From: Drechslerella dactyloides
Lineage: Eukaryota > Ascomycota > Orbiliomycetes > Orbiliales > Orbiliaceae
Reading direction: 5' to 3'
Length of the DNA: 64,000 bases
Assembly: GCA_020064725.1 (NCBI GenBank)
Contig: JAGTWJ010000003.1
Span: 620,001 to 684,000, forward strand
The notes under the pieces are model-generated. The model saw only the letters and a list, made by a program, of their open reading frames with translations. It searched no databases and was not told where the DNA came from. Positions 35,690-48,900 of this stretch are shown here, one piece after another. The translations under genes were made by a program, and so were the position numbers. Every line of letters starts with the position of its first letter. Position 1 is the first letter of the stretch.

Positions 35690-37124
35690 TTAAGAAATAG
35701 ATTCGTTGGATTTATTTCTATTCTCGTCCGGAGGCGTGCCAGTCAGATCCACGGCTGAATCGGACTGGTATTCTGACTCTTTCGAGGAGATTACTAATGG
35801 CGTCGGAGTCTCGTCCACGTCGGAGTCTGGAAGTAGAACTGGAGAGATGGAGTGGAACATAGGGACAGCGCGGTCAGCTGTATCAAGGAGCGGTGACGAC
35901 TAGGATTCGCCAATGCACCGTTAGCACTAGAACTTCAAAGTATCATGTGCGTATACTTACGGGGCCTTCCACGCTGAGACCTTGTTCCATGGCAAGTCTC
36001 CTGGCGGCTTCTCGTCGCATCTCTATAGCATGTGCCTCCTCCTTTCGAGAAATCTCTTCCTCGCGCCTTAGATCTTCGGCATCTTGGCCCTTAGAAAACG
36101 TCGGCGAATCGAGGTCTATCTCCCCAGCATCCTCATCGACATCAATATCGCCTTCGATTCGAAATTCATCGCTTACGCGACGCTTTCCAGACGCTACTGG
36201 CGACGCGAGACTTCCGTTCCCGCTATACCCAGAGCTCACGGTGTCACCAGTGCGTTGCCTCCGGGGACCCCTTTTCGACCTTTTCCCACTAGATCCGGTT
36301 TCCGGGCCTAGATCTATATCGAACTCGTCGTCAAGAGGGACGGCGTCGTCTTCGTCCTCGCTAGGGAACAAATCGGCTCGGCTTCGCAATGTATCTGTTG
36401 TGTCGCCGCTGCTTGTGGTACCGCTACGATTCCTACCCCTATTACGACGGCTGCTGTTCCGATGCGCATAATCCCCCTGACCGAGCAATGGCTCTGCCTG
36501 TTCCCCTGCAGAGTCCTCTCTGAATTCCCCTCCGACTCCACCATAGCCTCCCGGGTGATCCTGTAGACCTGAAGCCGACGGTTTGTATCGTAGAGCCTGC
36601 CGCTTCCTCACCCATGGGAAGTAGCTCAGGAAGCCCAGGGCGGATGTATTTGGTATTATTGTAGGGTCCGGGCCGCCATCGCGAGATAAGGCTGACTTTC
36701 GCCTCCCCTCAGGCATTATGCGCCTCTGGCCGCTGCGAGTGTAGTACATTCCCTCGTTCCTCTCGCCGGCCTTTCTTCGCCGACCGGCGATGCCGCTTCC
36801 TGCCAGCAGTCTATCCAGTTCGTCATTGCCCCACCGTAACGGATCCTCGGCGTAGTCGTCATCGTAGTCCGAGTTGTAGAATTCGAACGCGTATTCCGGC
36901 CGACCACGGCGACGGCGACGGGAGTTCGAAGGATCGTTGTAGAAGCATGGGCAAATGCTTTCGGGAGCCGGGCAGAAGGCCGCTATAGAGTTTATGCAGG
37001 GCTCCAAGTAGGATTTGGTGAAGCTGAAGCAGCCGAACTTGGCCGTGTCAGCGACGGACTCGAAGTTGTCCGAGATCTGATTGAGTGTTTGTCGAACACG
37101 GGGGTCGCGAATCATGTTATCCAT
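35690..37124 (-). CDS. Uncharacterised acidic, low-complexity fungal protein
   Basis: Two exons, 37124-35961 and 35899-35690, give 457 residues; donor GTAAGT, branch GCTAAC, acceptor CCTAG. The start MDNMIRDPRVRQTL is preferred over upstream in-frame ATGs because it opens the compact, conserved-looking part. The N-terminal ~80 residues carry a hydrophobic Cys-rich stretch (CFSFTKSYLEPCINSIAAFCPAPESICPC given in parts: a cluster of five cysteines). The rest is rich in Arg, Ser, Asp and Gly, with acidic runs (DEDDAVPLDDEFDIDL) and a helical Glu/Arg-rich segment near the end. It looks mostly disordered. No family is recognised. Confidence 0.7.
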
Positions 37125-38124
37125 GGCGGCAGTTGATTCCCAGCGGACCCGAGAAGACGATGATATAAGAGCCTCGTGGTGTGCGTGTATGTGTGAATGA
37201 ACGGTATATCGTAGGTAGGACGGCTGCTGAGCGGCGAGCAAGCCGGTCTTCAGCTGTCACGCCGGATGGGGGCTAGGCAAACGAGTCTCCTGTATCGTCA
37301 GCGTGTCGTCTCGTATCCTCGATCCTAGCCAAGCGCACGGGCCGGCCTGTCGTTTGGGATTCCAGCTAGGTGATTGTGGTCGAAGTACGGAAACCTGCTC
37401 GGACCAATCTAAGTTTAGATCTGTCCATTTTTGGCTCGGGTGCTATGAACAGGTAGTCTTCGTTGGTGGGATGCGATGGTTTAGAGAGAGATTGGCGAGG
37501 GCCTACACTGCAACAAGGCTCCGAGGCTTCAACGCCAAAATTACGACAACCCTCGACAAACGTGCATGGCCACGTCCACTCGCAAACACGCAGACGTGCA
37601 TCTAGAGCCGCCCCATCCGAATGAAAATTCGACGACCGCCAAAGTGGAAGCTGCCGTACGAATTACACGGCGGCATGTCGGCAGGCGGGCTGCATGATCA
37701 AAACTCATTGCCCGGTTCGGATTATATGCGCTACACATACCAAATCGGCACTAGTACTGGCCTGACAATCCCAAGGAGTAAGGCAAGGTTGTAAAAGAGA
37801 GCCTGGTTTATGAGACCAGGCAAGGTGATCAATAAGCACGATACATACACAACCATTTAGCAAATATCTAAACATCGCTAGCTAACTCTTTGCCGCAGAA
37901 AATATTAACTGCAGCAGTTTCAAGTGTCTAAGCATCGGAGTTGGCGCATTAAGGAAGGTAAATACAACTACTTCGCTTTGATACCAAAACACGCAGATGC
38001 AAAAACTCGCCGTCGCTCATGCCGGATATTACACCCTTCAAAGCAGGTACACATAGACACTACATAGAGTACAGGTATCATTGCGAGGTTAGAAGCTCGA
38101 AGATAAGTTGTCCTTGCGCCGCGT
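37125..38124. other. 1-kb intergenic region
   Basis: It contains the promoter of the acidic protein gene on the left and the 3' region of the ankyrin gene on the right. Short open frames (37303-37605, 37541-37738) are not convincing. Confidence 0.4.
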
Positions 38125-41021
38125 TTAAAAAATCCCAAATCGCCCAAATAGCCTACCCTTGGACTTACCTTTACTCGTCTTAGCGTCTGATTTGAGACTG
38201 CCCGACGAGCTGCTTCGGTCCGAGACTATGCTTTTTCGCTTAACACTTGGTTCCTTCGAGGAAGATTTCACTTGAACACTGGCGCCTCCAAAATTCGTCA
38301 AGGGCCATTGCGCCACAGGTCGTTCAGCCGGCGAGCCGTGCGGTGGTGGATCTTGGCCCAAGCGTATGAACAATAAAGCGTAGGAGTTAGAATCGATGGC
38401 CAAACAATGACTCCCATCAGCAGCAACAGCGTCGGTGTACGAATAATCCCAGTGCTCGACGATCGCCCTGTAGGCGTCTGCAAATTTTTCCAGGTGAAGT
38501 ATTGGCTCGCCAACACTAGCAAAGGTTCCTAGGTGCTTCTCAAGACTGTATCTTAAGCAGTGTAACGGGGTTTCACTCCTGAGATTTCGCGGTCCAAGGG
38601 TGGTCCGTCCCGGGTAATCCGCCTTGCTTCTGGCCCTCGCATCCAGCATTATCCTCACCGCATCCGGAACTCGCGTGTTTTGGAGGCATGCGCCTGGTAA
38701 CATATCCAACATGTCGTGCAACGGCGTATTGCCGTTCACATCGGCCGCCTCAAGGTCCGCTCCTCCGACAAGAAGCAACTTGATCTGCTCATCTGCAACC
38801 GCTTTCGCGGCGAAATGCAGCGCAGTTTTCCCTTCGGCGTTCTTCTGATTAACGGGAACCCAGGGGTTTCTTAGACATATTTGGAGGAAATCCGGCGATT
38901 CTACCACAGAGGCAAAATGTATAAAGGTCCCATGAAGGAGAAAGTTCTTGAAGGAACCGCTAGAAATTTGTATTCCCAGGTTATTGAGTTCAGCGACCCA
39001 ATCGACATCATCTGTAATACCGGGTTAGCATCTGGATATGCTCCTATTCATATATCTCACAAGATTAATTGAGACTTGCCTGCAAAAAGAGCCTTTGTCA
39101 ACTTTATAGCTGTTGTATTATCAGCATAATATTTGTTCTTGGTACGAAGCCTGTCGTCTGAAGCATTATCGATATTTGGCTTTTCAGGCTCCCCCGACAC
39201 CTCAAACGTCGTCTTCATGATCTCGTGGAGCTTTGCGTGATTTAACCCGATGAGACGGCCATTGGACATTTTGACACCTAACTGACGTAACAGCATCCCG
39301 GGCGAGCCGTATATAGACCACTGGTTGTACGTGTCCCCGGAAATCAAAGAAAAGTAATAATCTGCGTCTAGAGGGAGCCCCTTCCTCGTGAATATCCGAC
39401 CTAGGAGGTAGAAGACATCTGACCTGGTCTTGAGAAAGGAAGGTACCGCATCGATTTTCATTGCCAGTTGGCAGTGATTGAGAGCCGCGCCCAGATCTCT
39501 AAGATAGAAATATGCAAGCTCTGCGCGAGTCAAGTGGTAGAGGTAGAGATACTCCGCGCACAGATGGGGGACCTGGAGCTCAACTTCTTGTACCATCTTT
39601 CCTTGCATCGGGCTCCAATTCCGAAGACGGACGTTGGTGAATAATTCGATGGTCGACCACTCAGCCAGCATTTTCTTACGTCTCGGAGGTCGCTCAACCA
39701 GCATTTTCTTGTCTTTAGGGGGTCGCTCAGGAGCCTTCTGCAAAGTACGTAGTGATAAAAGCTTGACAAAGGCGCTTTCCCATTCCTCCTGTATCAGATG
39801 ATTCCAGATCGATTCTTCGAGCCTGGATGTTAACTTGGCGAGCTGCGACGACCGAAATTTCAATAGCTTGGTAGATAACCCGTCATCTACCTCATAGCAC
39901 CAATTGAGGTATTGGAGATCAGGAACTCCGTTCAAGAAAGCGTGGAAATCGGCCTTTGTGATAGATGTAGAGAGCTGGGAGCCAGAAGTTTTCGGCGACA
40001 AAATTGAAATCATCAAATGCGCTTGTCCTAAGTACATCCAGGTGCCCTCAAGCTGTTCATTGTCCAGTCTCGGAGGATCGCCGCCTATCCCGGCTTTTAT
40101 GTGACCGATTGTTACCGCAAGCCTCAAATATTCGTGTGCATATTCTTCGCCGACGGGTTTAACAAACCGGAAAAGACTTGGAGTGGTATATAATGTGTAC
40201 AGGATATCAATCGCGTCCTTAAAGTAGTGCTGGTGGATTAAATTCGATGCGTGGGCGACCATTTCGGATCCAAGCCTCTCCAGAAAGTCAGAGCACGCCT
40301 TTATACGCGTTTCCCAAGTATTCTCGCCGGTTCGCAAAGTGATGATCCGTATACTTTCCAAGGCCTCGTCATATTGAGTCTTTGAAAGCTTCTCCTCGGC
40401 CTGCCGCAGGAAATAATCAACGATTCCATCTTCTAGCTCAATCCTGTAGGGATCAAGTGCTTCGCCGCCCGGCGCGAATACCTCCCGGACGACTCTGGAT
40501 GGCGACTCCACATCTCCTTGACGCAGCTTCTCGAACTCCTGAGCGACTAAGCGAGAGTAAGCTTGATGTTTCAACTCCGCGACGACCTTTCTCGTCCCTT
40601 TGATTTCCAACAGTCGATTGATGTATGGCTGCGCAGCAACCGGGTCATCTCCCTGGATTGCATATGAGGCTTTGTCGGAAAGATACTTGACAAATCCGCT
40701 GTCAGATGCCTCCACTTCGTCATTTTCCGTTTCGTTCAAATCCAGCGTAGTATTGCGATCCTCGGAATTTTCGAAGACTGGGAGATTCACTTGGAGCGGT
40801 TGGGAGTTTTCAGATCGCGCCGTTGTCGACTGCTCAACGTTCTCAATCGCGACGGCGGGCACCGAAACAGCCTCGTTCGCGGAGTTCTGGACTCTGACTT
40901 CCCTCTGCGTCTCCACCACGCCAATTTTCGACTGGGCGAGGTACCTGCGGAGGTCGGCCCCGTCGACACTCTCCACAATATGAAGACTGCTTAATGTAAC
41001 GTCCCCTTGAACCGATGCCAT
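38125..41021 (-). CDS. Helical-repeat and ankyrin protein with a GC-AG intron
   Basis: Two exons, 41021-39080 and 39011-38125, give 942 residues in frame. The intron uses a GC donor in a strong context (GCAG|GCAAGT), a GCTAAC branch and TTACAG; no GT donor keeps the frame. The first ~640 residues are helical and TPR-like (for example AYSRLVAQEFEKL, LCAEYLYLYHLTRAELAYFYL) after a disordered lead. Ankyrin repeats follow in exon 2 (EGKTALHFAAKA, DVNGNTPLHDML), then a basic Ser/Lys tail ending in GRLFGRFGIF. It is probably a cytosolic scaffold or signalling protein. An in-frame-looking N-terminal extension at 41272 (MASFHTELHRLDAW) may be an alternative first exon but could not be joined cleanly. 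Confidence 0.8.
39012..39079 (-). other. GC-AG intron
   Basis: 68 bases; donor AG|GCAAGT, branch GCTAACC, acceptor TTACAG. Exon phase (1/1) matches only with the GC donor. Confidence 0.75.
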
Positions 41022-42943
41022 CTGGACAAGATTCGTTGGTTATCCGCTGTCGAAATCGGTGAGAACTCAGACGAGACAGACAAGTCACCGCCTGGCCCCC
41101 GATTCAAGCCCCGTGCTCGGTGAATGCAACGTGCCTTCGATAAGGAGAGGGCGCGGCGTCTCGATTTGAACTTGACGTTTGGGTAGGCCGTTAACAGGGC
41201 GAGGTTGAAGAGAGTATTCGCACAGCCTATCCAGGCGTCAAGGCGATGAAGCTCGGTGTGGAAACTGGCCATATCTGAGCGGCTGTGGGATAGGAGCGTT
41301 CTGGTGCTTTTAGTACCCCGTAGTCTGTTTTGCCTCTGTAGCGCTTGCTACATGCTACAGGGCTGGATTGATTGAAAACGTTCAGCCTTTCTGCAATGTT
41401 TGTACGCGATCGATGGCTCAACACATCGAACGTCGACCTTTGCTTGGCTCCACGAAACGTTTAAACTAGGATATATCCGGATATCGGTGCACAATATTGT
41501 AGATTCGACTGTGGTGCTGCCAAAGAGCTGGGTTCGCTGTGGAGCACGGTCTCTATGTGCCGTTCTAGCCGCCTTTCTCATTTCATATCGTCACCCACAC
41601 AGATATGCAAAGTCAAAGTATCTTCTCGATTTGATATTTCTCGACTGCATCCCGATCTCCTGGGCGTTGAATAAGGCCCGAGCTTCATATATAAAAGATA
41701 GGTGCAAAGAATGGGGGCGTCCGGCTCTCCTGTAGTAATATTTGGGTCATTTATCGCGAGAAATTCCTATATGCATGAATTCAACAAGGGGCAAGATGTC
41801 AAATTGTAACCTACTAGTATACTGGATCACATAAACTTTATAATATATACCTAGGTAGTCAGCGAGTCTATAAAATAGTTTATATGCAGATACCTAATCA
41901 GCGTGCTTATAAGCACCCAGCTTGGGGTATCACTACCCGCTGGTCAACGCAGCATTCATAGCAGCACGCATTCATAGCAGCACGCATGGGCAGTTGGCAC
42001 AGTCTCGCAATTGGTCATAAGATCCGCAGTTTTCGTTGACACAATTACTCCAAATCAAGAATTGACAGCGATTTTTCCCTCTTGCGTCTTGCTCAGAGGT
42101 GTATAGCTAGGTAAGCATATTGCACGTCGGAAATTCTCCACGGCTCGCGCAAGTTAAATAATTAAAGCACGGCCGACAGCCTGGCGCCTTAATGGCTGCA
42201 ATCAGTCAACGTCGACACGAAACATTACAGATACATCTGAACCCCGAGAATACTGACTCTCAATGTAGTATCGACCACATGTATGGTGCACAGTAAATAA
42301 ACATGCGAGTTAACTTATGCACCACACGCGTACATTCATGCGCTCACTGACCAGCAGCAGTATCGTTTAGGTCTCCGAGCGTTGCATGTTGGATACCTAC
42401 CAGCCAACGAAACCCGAGACTGTAAGCTACCAACTTGGTAAAGCACTGTACTTGGATACCAACCAGGGGATTCCGCGAAGGAGATAGACCAACCGACTCG
42501 TTTCGTAAACGACCAATACAACACCTGTGCACGCAATTTACAACGGATAGCTAATCTGGATCCAGCCTGCCTCAATGCGACCCGTATTAGTGTTACGCCA
42601 TTTAAAAACGACTAAGAGTGAAGTTTTCTATCGGTTATACCTACCAATAAGTACCTCTTGAATCTGAAGGATGGTGGTATGGACATAAAGTATCCAGTAC
42701 TTAACTCAGATGCATGGCTAGTGACACCATAACTTGAACCGCCTAAGCATCTTGAATAGCGAGCGTCGATTGAAATGGTTACGCAACTTAGAATCACCCG
42801 CAGCACGTGCACGATTGGTTCGTGAAACTCGCGCACAGCTTTTATAATTTAATCAGATAGCAACTGCATTACCGGCTATACATAGCAGAAACTTAGCCAT
42901 TATCACGCGCAAAAGTGGTCAGAGGTATGAATATCTCCCCGAC
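41022..42943. other. 1.9-kb gene-poor region with short duplications
   Basis: A 16-base unit (CATTCATAGCAGCACG) is tandemly doubled at 41953-41984. The block TTGGATACC(T/A)ACCAG occurs at 42389 and 42452. A possible upstream exon of the ankyrin gene lies at 41022-41272. The rest shows no gene. Confidence 0.45.
41953..41984. repeat. Two-copy 16-base tandem duplication
   Basis: CATTCATAGCAGCACG is present twice in direct succession. Confidence 0.85.
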
Positions 42944-45900
42944 CTAGTGTCGCCAGTCTACCCATGCCATGACTCCAAGCAGCTCTCCCTCCGTCTCTAA
43001 CTCGGCCACGGAGAATTGTGACATTTTGGGTACCTCGGCGGGCAGTCCGCTCTCACCATCTGGTCCAGTTGTTCCACCAGGCAGTTGACCTCCTTTGCCC
43101 CCTACATGCATCCGAGGTTAGCGTAATACACGATAAGAGAGAAAAGGGCAATAGCTCACCTTTACCAGCTTGCCCTTGCTTGCCGAAACCTTCTGCATCA
43201 ATTGTCGTTTTCCAGCCAGCCGGCCAGTTCTTTTTGAGGGTTATTATTTTCGATTCAGCCATGGTACCTACCAGCCCGACGTCTCCTCCACGCCCACCCG
43301 CGCCTCCATCCTTACTCGCTTGACCTTGACCGCCGTTCTGACCATTGCCACCACTTCCACCAGTGTACTGGACTACTAGCTGCGATATGGGGGCAGACGG
43401 CGAGACTGTCCAGTTGCCTGAGACCATAACTCGCAAACCTCCGCCTGCATAACCGGCTTCTCCTTCTTTGCCATTCTGACCATGTTCAGCATCCTCCGAC
43501 CAACTCTCACCATCTGCGACTGCGAAATGCACCAAGGGGACGGCAGTCTGCTGGGGATTATTGACGCAAATCTCGATATCTTGGCAGGTGATCTGCACAA
43601 AGACGGGATAGTCGGAATGGCACGGAACGTAGAGCGGAAGTTTCTCTAGCACAACCTTTTTGGCGATGATTTCATAGAAAACGATATCGCCGTCGGTATT
43701 CCGATGTGCGTATTTGATGAGATCGTCTGCAGAGCTATCTTTCCCTCCGCCAGTCAACGTGATGACATCAGGGAACTGTTTCTTACAACCTGGCTTGGGA
43801 ATTGCTGGCGGTAAATTAGCAGCCACGTGGGGCTCAGGTTTCGGGATAGAAGACATTTTCATGTAGTTAGGAAGGTCTGAAGGATTGGTGATGTTTGGTC
43901 TGGTCACTTCTACTGGTTCTTCTATCTCTGGCTCCTCTTCTATGGCTGCGCTGCTGTGTACCTCCTCCGTTGACTCGACCGCTGCGAGGGACCTTGCCGC
44001 CAGGAAATTTGACGATGCAAAAATCGAACCTCCACCAAAGTGATATATCTCGAGTGTATCTTGTCCGCTGTGGAAGAGCGGTGTTCCCTCGGCCACCTGG
44101 TAACCTTTCTTTTTGTATGCGGGAAACGCCTTGGAAATGTCGTGGCCAAACGAATTGCCGTTGGCGTACGAAAAGACGGCGTGAGAGCTCCCTGGACTTG
44201 CGGTGGGGATGTTTTCACCCGTCTGGCCGCCCCTCCTGTTACTCAGCAAGGACCTAGTACTACCGTGATGCGTAGCAACCACAGTCCTAAGGTGATTCGA
44301 CAACGTTTTGACTTTTGGGATCGACTCGAAACTCGCATCGCCTGGATAGAGGAGCATTTGTTTGCCGCTACCGATGAGCAGAGCTAGCGCCCCTAGATTG
44401 TTCTTGTCGGGAAGACTGAACTGCGTGTTTCTCATGCAACGGATGATCTTCATGTTGCCCGTCGTATATTCGGCCACGTTGTCCGTCCATTGAACTAGGC
44501 CACCTTTGGACTCGATGTTCCAGGCCAGTTCGTTCGCGATTGATCCTGTAATGTGACTCGAGCCGGGCGCTATCCATGGCCGCAAACAGGAGTGGAACTT
44601 TGTATGAGCGTAGTCCTTCGCGGTGCCACTGAGCGCGATGCGGTAATGGTCCGCGTCCCAATGGGAGAGGAGGATGGGCGTCTCATGCTGCTTGAAGAGC
44701 ATATGGTGGGTGACTGTCTCGACCGAATCGGCGGACAACTTGCCATATCCAAAGTCGTTGGCAAAAATTACTTCGCCGTCATCGTCGTAGACATGAGCTG
44801 CATGGCCTGAATAAAAGTGTTAGTTTAGCTGTATACTGAATTTGCGCACGCCCAAGGAAGGCGTTCAATAGTGGAGAATGGAAGCGGTACACACCTTGCC
44901 CAACCTGGTAGATACTATACCTTGCCGCATCATAGTAACTTGGGTTGAGAGCCTTTCCGATCTGTCCCTGTGTAGCGTGCCCTGGTGTCGGGTAAAGCGC
45001 AGCCGTCGTAACCATCGGTGCTCCAGTCAAGGCCTTCTTTAATGTTTTCTCCGTCTCGCCGGTTGACGATTCGTCTGCCTTCGTTTCCGCATCGCTGTCG
45101 TCGGAGTGTATCAAATTTTCTATCTGCCGCTTGATCGAGTCGGCGATCAAGTTGAAACTACCAAATACAACCTCCAACACCGTAAGGGTCGTCGGTAGGA
45201 TTTCCTTGGTCACCGTCTTCATATCGGTTTTGACGATGTAGCCATACTCAGTCTCGAAGAAGGAATCGATACAGAATAACGCAAAGTTCACACGCGGCTG
45301 TAACGGTTCGAGTACCGTCAAACCGTCCTCAAAATTGCCATTGACGTTCGGAGTGGTATATGTCGCCTGTGTTTTCTCCTTGACGTCGACTTTGAAGCTG
45401 ATCCAATCGCCCTCTGCCACGCCGGCTGGTACCGTGTGGACGTAGAGGTGAACGAGAGCGAGACGGAAGCGCGCCAGACCGAGAGGCACTCCTGCCGCTA
45501 CAAACAACTTTTGCAGGGTGGCGAGGAAGATTTCGTCGCCAAAAGCACTCTCTGCTACAGCTTCGATACGGATCTCGAATCCATGCTCGAGTTCCTCGAT
45601 CCTATCCACAAGACCAAAGTAGTAATCCTTACGACTCCTTCTTCTGCCTTCATCAATACCCCTTCTTCGCCGCTTTGGACTCCTAGAGCGTCTTCGCGGA
45701 ATTCGGGGCGTTGGTTGAGGGGACGGGCCGGGAGGAGGTGGGGGTGGAGGGGGCCCAGGTCTGGTCGGATTCCTCGTGCGAGGAGGCCTCGGGATGACGA
45801 TTGGAGGATCACCACCAGTCAGTGGGAAGGGCGACTTTTGTGGATTACCTCTCTCGATCAAATATGTGATAAGAGAAAGGAGTCCACCGATCACAGTACT

Positions 45901-48900
45901 AGCCGCTTCTGTAACCACAATGTACCCGAGAGCGATGAGGAACGGCGCGAAGAGCAGATTGTCGGGAATGTTGCCTTGTAAGGAGCGTAACTTGTTATGC
46001 AGCTCTTTGAGGCACTGCCATATCGCATCTGCCTGGGACTGGCCGCCGGAAGGTGACACAGACTGCCCGTGTTCGATCAGACGCTTCAAAAGATAATCCC
46101 GAATGGTTGCGATCCACTTGTTTATATCACCACCGTTGGCAATGTTGTCGGTAAACACTTCCTTGGGGATCTCTTTTGGCGTTGGATAATTGAGGAATGG
46201 CTGTTTGCCTTGTGCTTCAGCTACCTCGCGCAGTGACTTCTCATACATAGCATTCGCATTCCAAACGAGTTGCTTCATGTATTCGTACAGAGTCTCCGCA
46301 AATTTAAGATCCGGAGTAGGTTGGGGAGTTGGAATAGGCGGCTTTGGAGTAGGGTCGGCCGGTTTTGGGGTTGGATCGGCCGGTTTCGGTTTCGGTGTTG
46401 GAACCGGTTTAGGGGGGTCTCTAGATTAACAGTTAGTCCCGCCCTCAAAGATACGATTTTGACTGAAATCTCAGAAGGTGACTTACTCTACTTGCGGTTT
46501 ATGTGGTTGAGGATGGTCTTGGCTGGCATCGTAGAACTGTTTCCCAATGGTCACGAGGGTATTGACACCGTCAATACCTACACCGACCCAGGCAACAGTT
46601 TTGCAGGTTGGCTCCGGAATTAGGAAGAGTATGCTAGAAACGCAAGAGCAGCTAGCTCCCACGAGATTGCAGACATCCCATCCACCAATATCCGGTTTCA
46701 TCATCGTACCTGCAAAGTTACCCACCGAGTTGAGAAGGTTGGCAATTGCCAGCACCACCGGGTTGCTGGAGACGCATGTCAGGACCAAACCGACCAGTGA
46801 AGCAATAATATCGACACAGTTGCCGTCGAACTAGTGTATTTTTTTATGTGTTAGTGTATATGTACACGCTAAAAATCGGTGCATAAAAAGCTTAAAAGAA
46901 GGGGAGAACTTACGTTTTCTGCGTGACGCGCAGTCTCTTCATAACAGTTGAGCAATACAACTTGTTCAACAATCTTACAAGTGAGTGCAAATGAATTTAT
47001 CCCTATCGTTAGAGCTTTTACTCCAACGACTGGGGAACCTCCTTTGGTAACCGTTCCAGCGTCAACGCCCGATGCTATAAAAAGATAAGTCAGTGTGTAA
47101 TGTGAGTAACTAGTTCGGGTGGTTCGACGTACGTTCCAATTGAGCCACTAGGAAAAAATTTCGTTATTATCCTGATGGCAATATCGGGTGGACTAAAGGG
47201 AAGACTGCTACTCACGGCTAGAAATTGTATCTTCTGCTTGCTTGTTAAGGGGCATTAGCTCAATTTCGCCGCCACCACCACCACCGCTGCCACCGCTGCC
47301 ACCGCTGCCACCGCTACCCCCCGATCCACTGGTGTCAGGCGCGTTAAAACCTTGGACGGCAACATTAGCAGTCCTCCCAAGGTTTTTACCTGACCGGCAC
47401 AGGGCTACAATCTGTCGAAACACAAGGTATATATTAGCGGCTGCAACATCATGACTTCAGTAATACATAGAAGGGGACAAACATAGCGCGCAGTTTTAGC
47501 TGCTTCCAATATCCGATGCTCCGGGTGGTCGTCTCGTGGAGGTGGAACTTCCGGAACCGGGGTAATATTGGTCATCAACCCGAAACGGGGAGTGGTTATG
47601 GGATTCGCGGTAATATATCGCGTGCCTTCCACCTGCGCTTCCGACTGTGTCATAATTTGCTCCTCAAAGGAAGCCTCAGAATTTTTGTAGGAGTCGTAGT
47701 CGGCAACCCACTTGGGGGGCAAGAGTTTCGGTATCCCCATTTTACTCGGTTCTTGGAGGACCTGGCTCGGTTTGAATAGATCAAAGACGGGAGTCTTCGA
47801 GGGGTTGAAACATTCGAGCAGTTGTGCCCCTACATAAGTGACAAAGTTGATCAAAGTGAAATCGAGACCGGTGATATCTTTCCACAAGTCAGTCATCCAA
47901 GGAATCTCCCATTTTCCTCGACAGAACGCAGTAATGCCGTCGAAAGCATTCATAACCATATCGTATATCCGTAGAACAATGGCTTTAATGGCATCGAAAA
48001 GCGCCCAGAATGTATTTCTCATGATGTCCTTGAGATGTTTCATGATGTTGCGGGGCTCCGACATGCAACTTTCAAAGCTTGCCCAGTTTTTGGAGAGAAG
48101 ATCGGATAATATCTTGAACTGTTCCTTGAGGGCTCCTATTATGTTTTTTCCAATGCCCAGGTCTAGAACTGGGATCTTGAAGTCGTTTCCGAACTCATCC
48201 GCAACCGCTTCCAGAATCCACTGCAAGGGGTTGAATTTGAGGAGATTTGCGATTATTGGGTTGTTGAATATGCTGTATCCATCGTCCGCTGGAGCTTCTT
48301 CCAGTTTCTCGTCATCATCAGGTCTATCGATGAGCTCTTTCAGGTAATCCCTGATAGTATCAAATCCGTTCACGAGACTATCGCGATTGTTATGTAGGAA
48401 CAGACTTGTCAATTCGAGTCCTCGATCAACAAGTATAGAGAGTTCCTGTGTTTATAAAGTAAAAAGTTAATTAAGGTTCTGAAACAGCGAAAAAAGGCAA
48501 GAATGAATCACCTTTTGGGTAGCCTCCACTTTCTGATACCGAAATGTAAAGAAATCTCGGAGCCAGGAAAAGTCCTTGCCGGTAAGCCATTCCAACGCAC
48601 TACAGAGACCGGAGACAATCGCTGATGCGGAATCGAGAACGAAACGGATGACTTTGGCTCCGATTTTGAGGACGAAACGAATGATCGGACCCACTATCTT
48701 CAGGGCGATCTTGGCGACAGTTTTCACGCAAGTTTTGAGAAACTCGACCGCATCTCCGATAAAGCCACCGACGACATCTACAGCTCTGGTAGTCCAGTTG
48801 TCCCCATCATCTTTATCTTGCCAGTTAATAGTGTAGTCATCAGTTGCGGAAGCTGGAGTCGCTTTAGCGGGCTCTAGATCACTAGAACCGGCGAGACTAG

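Noticed and set aside
42336..42575. 79-codon minus-strand frame with internal LVGIQ/LAGRYP-like repeats
   Set aside because: The repetition comes from a duplicated 15-base block (42389, 42452); no gene features.
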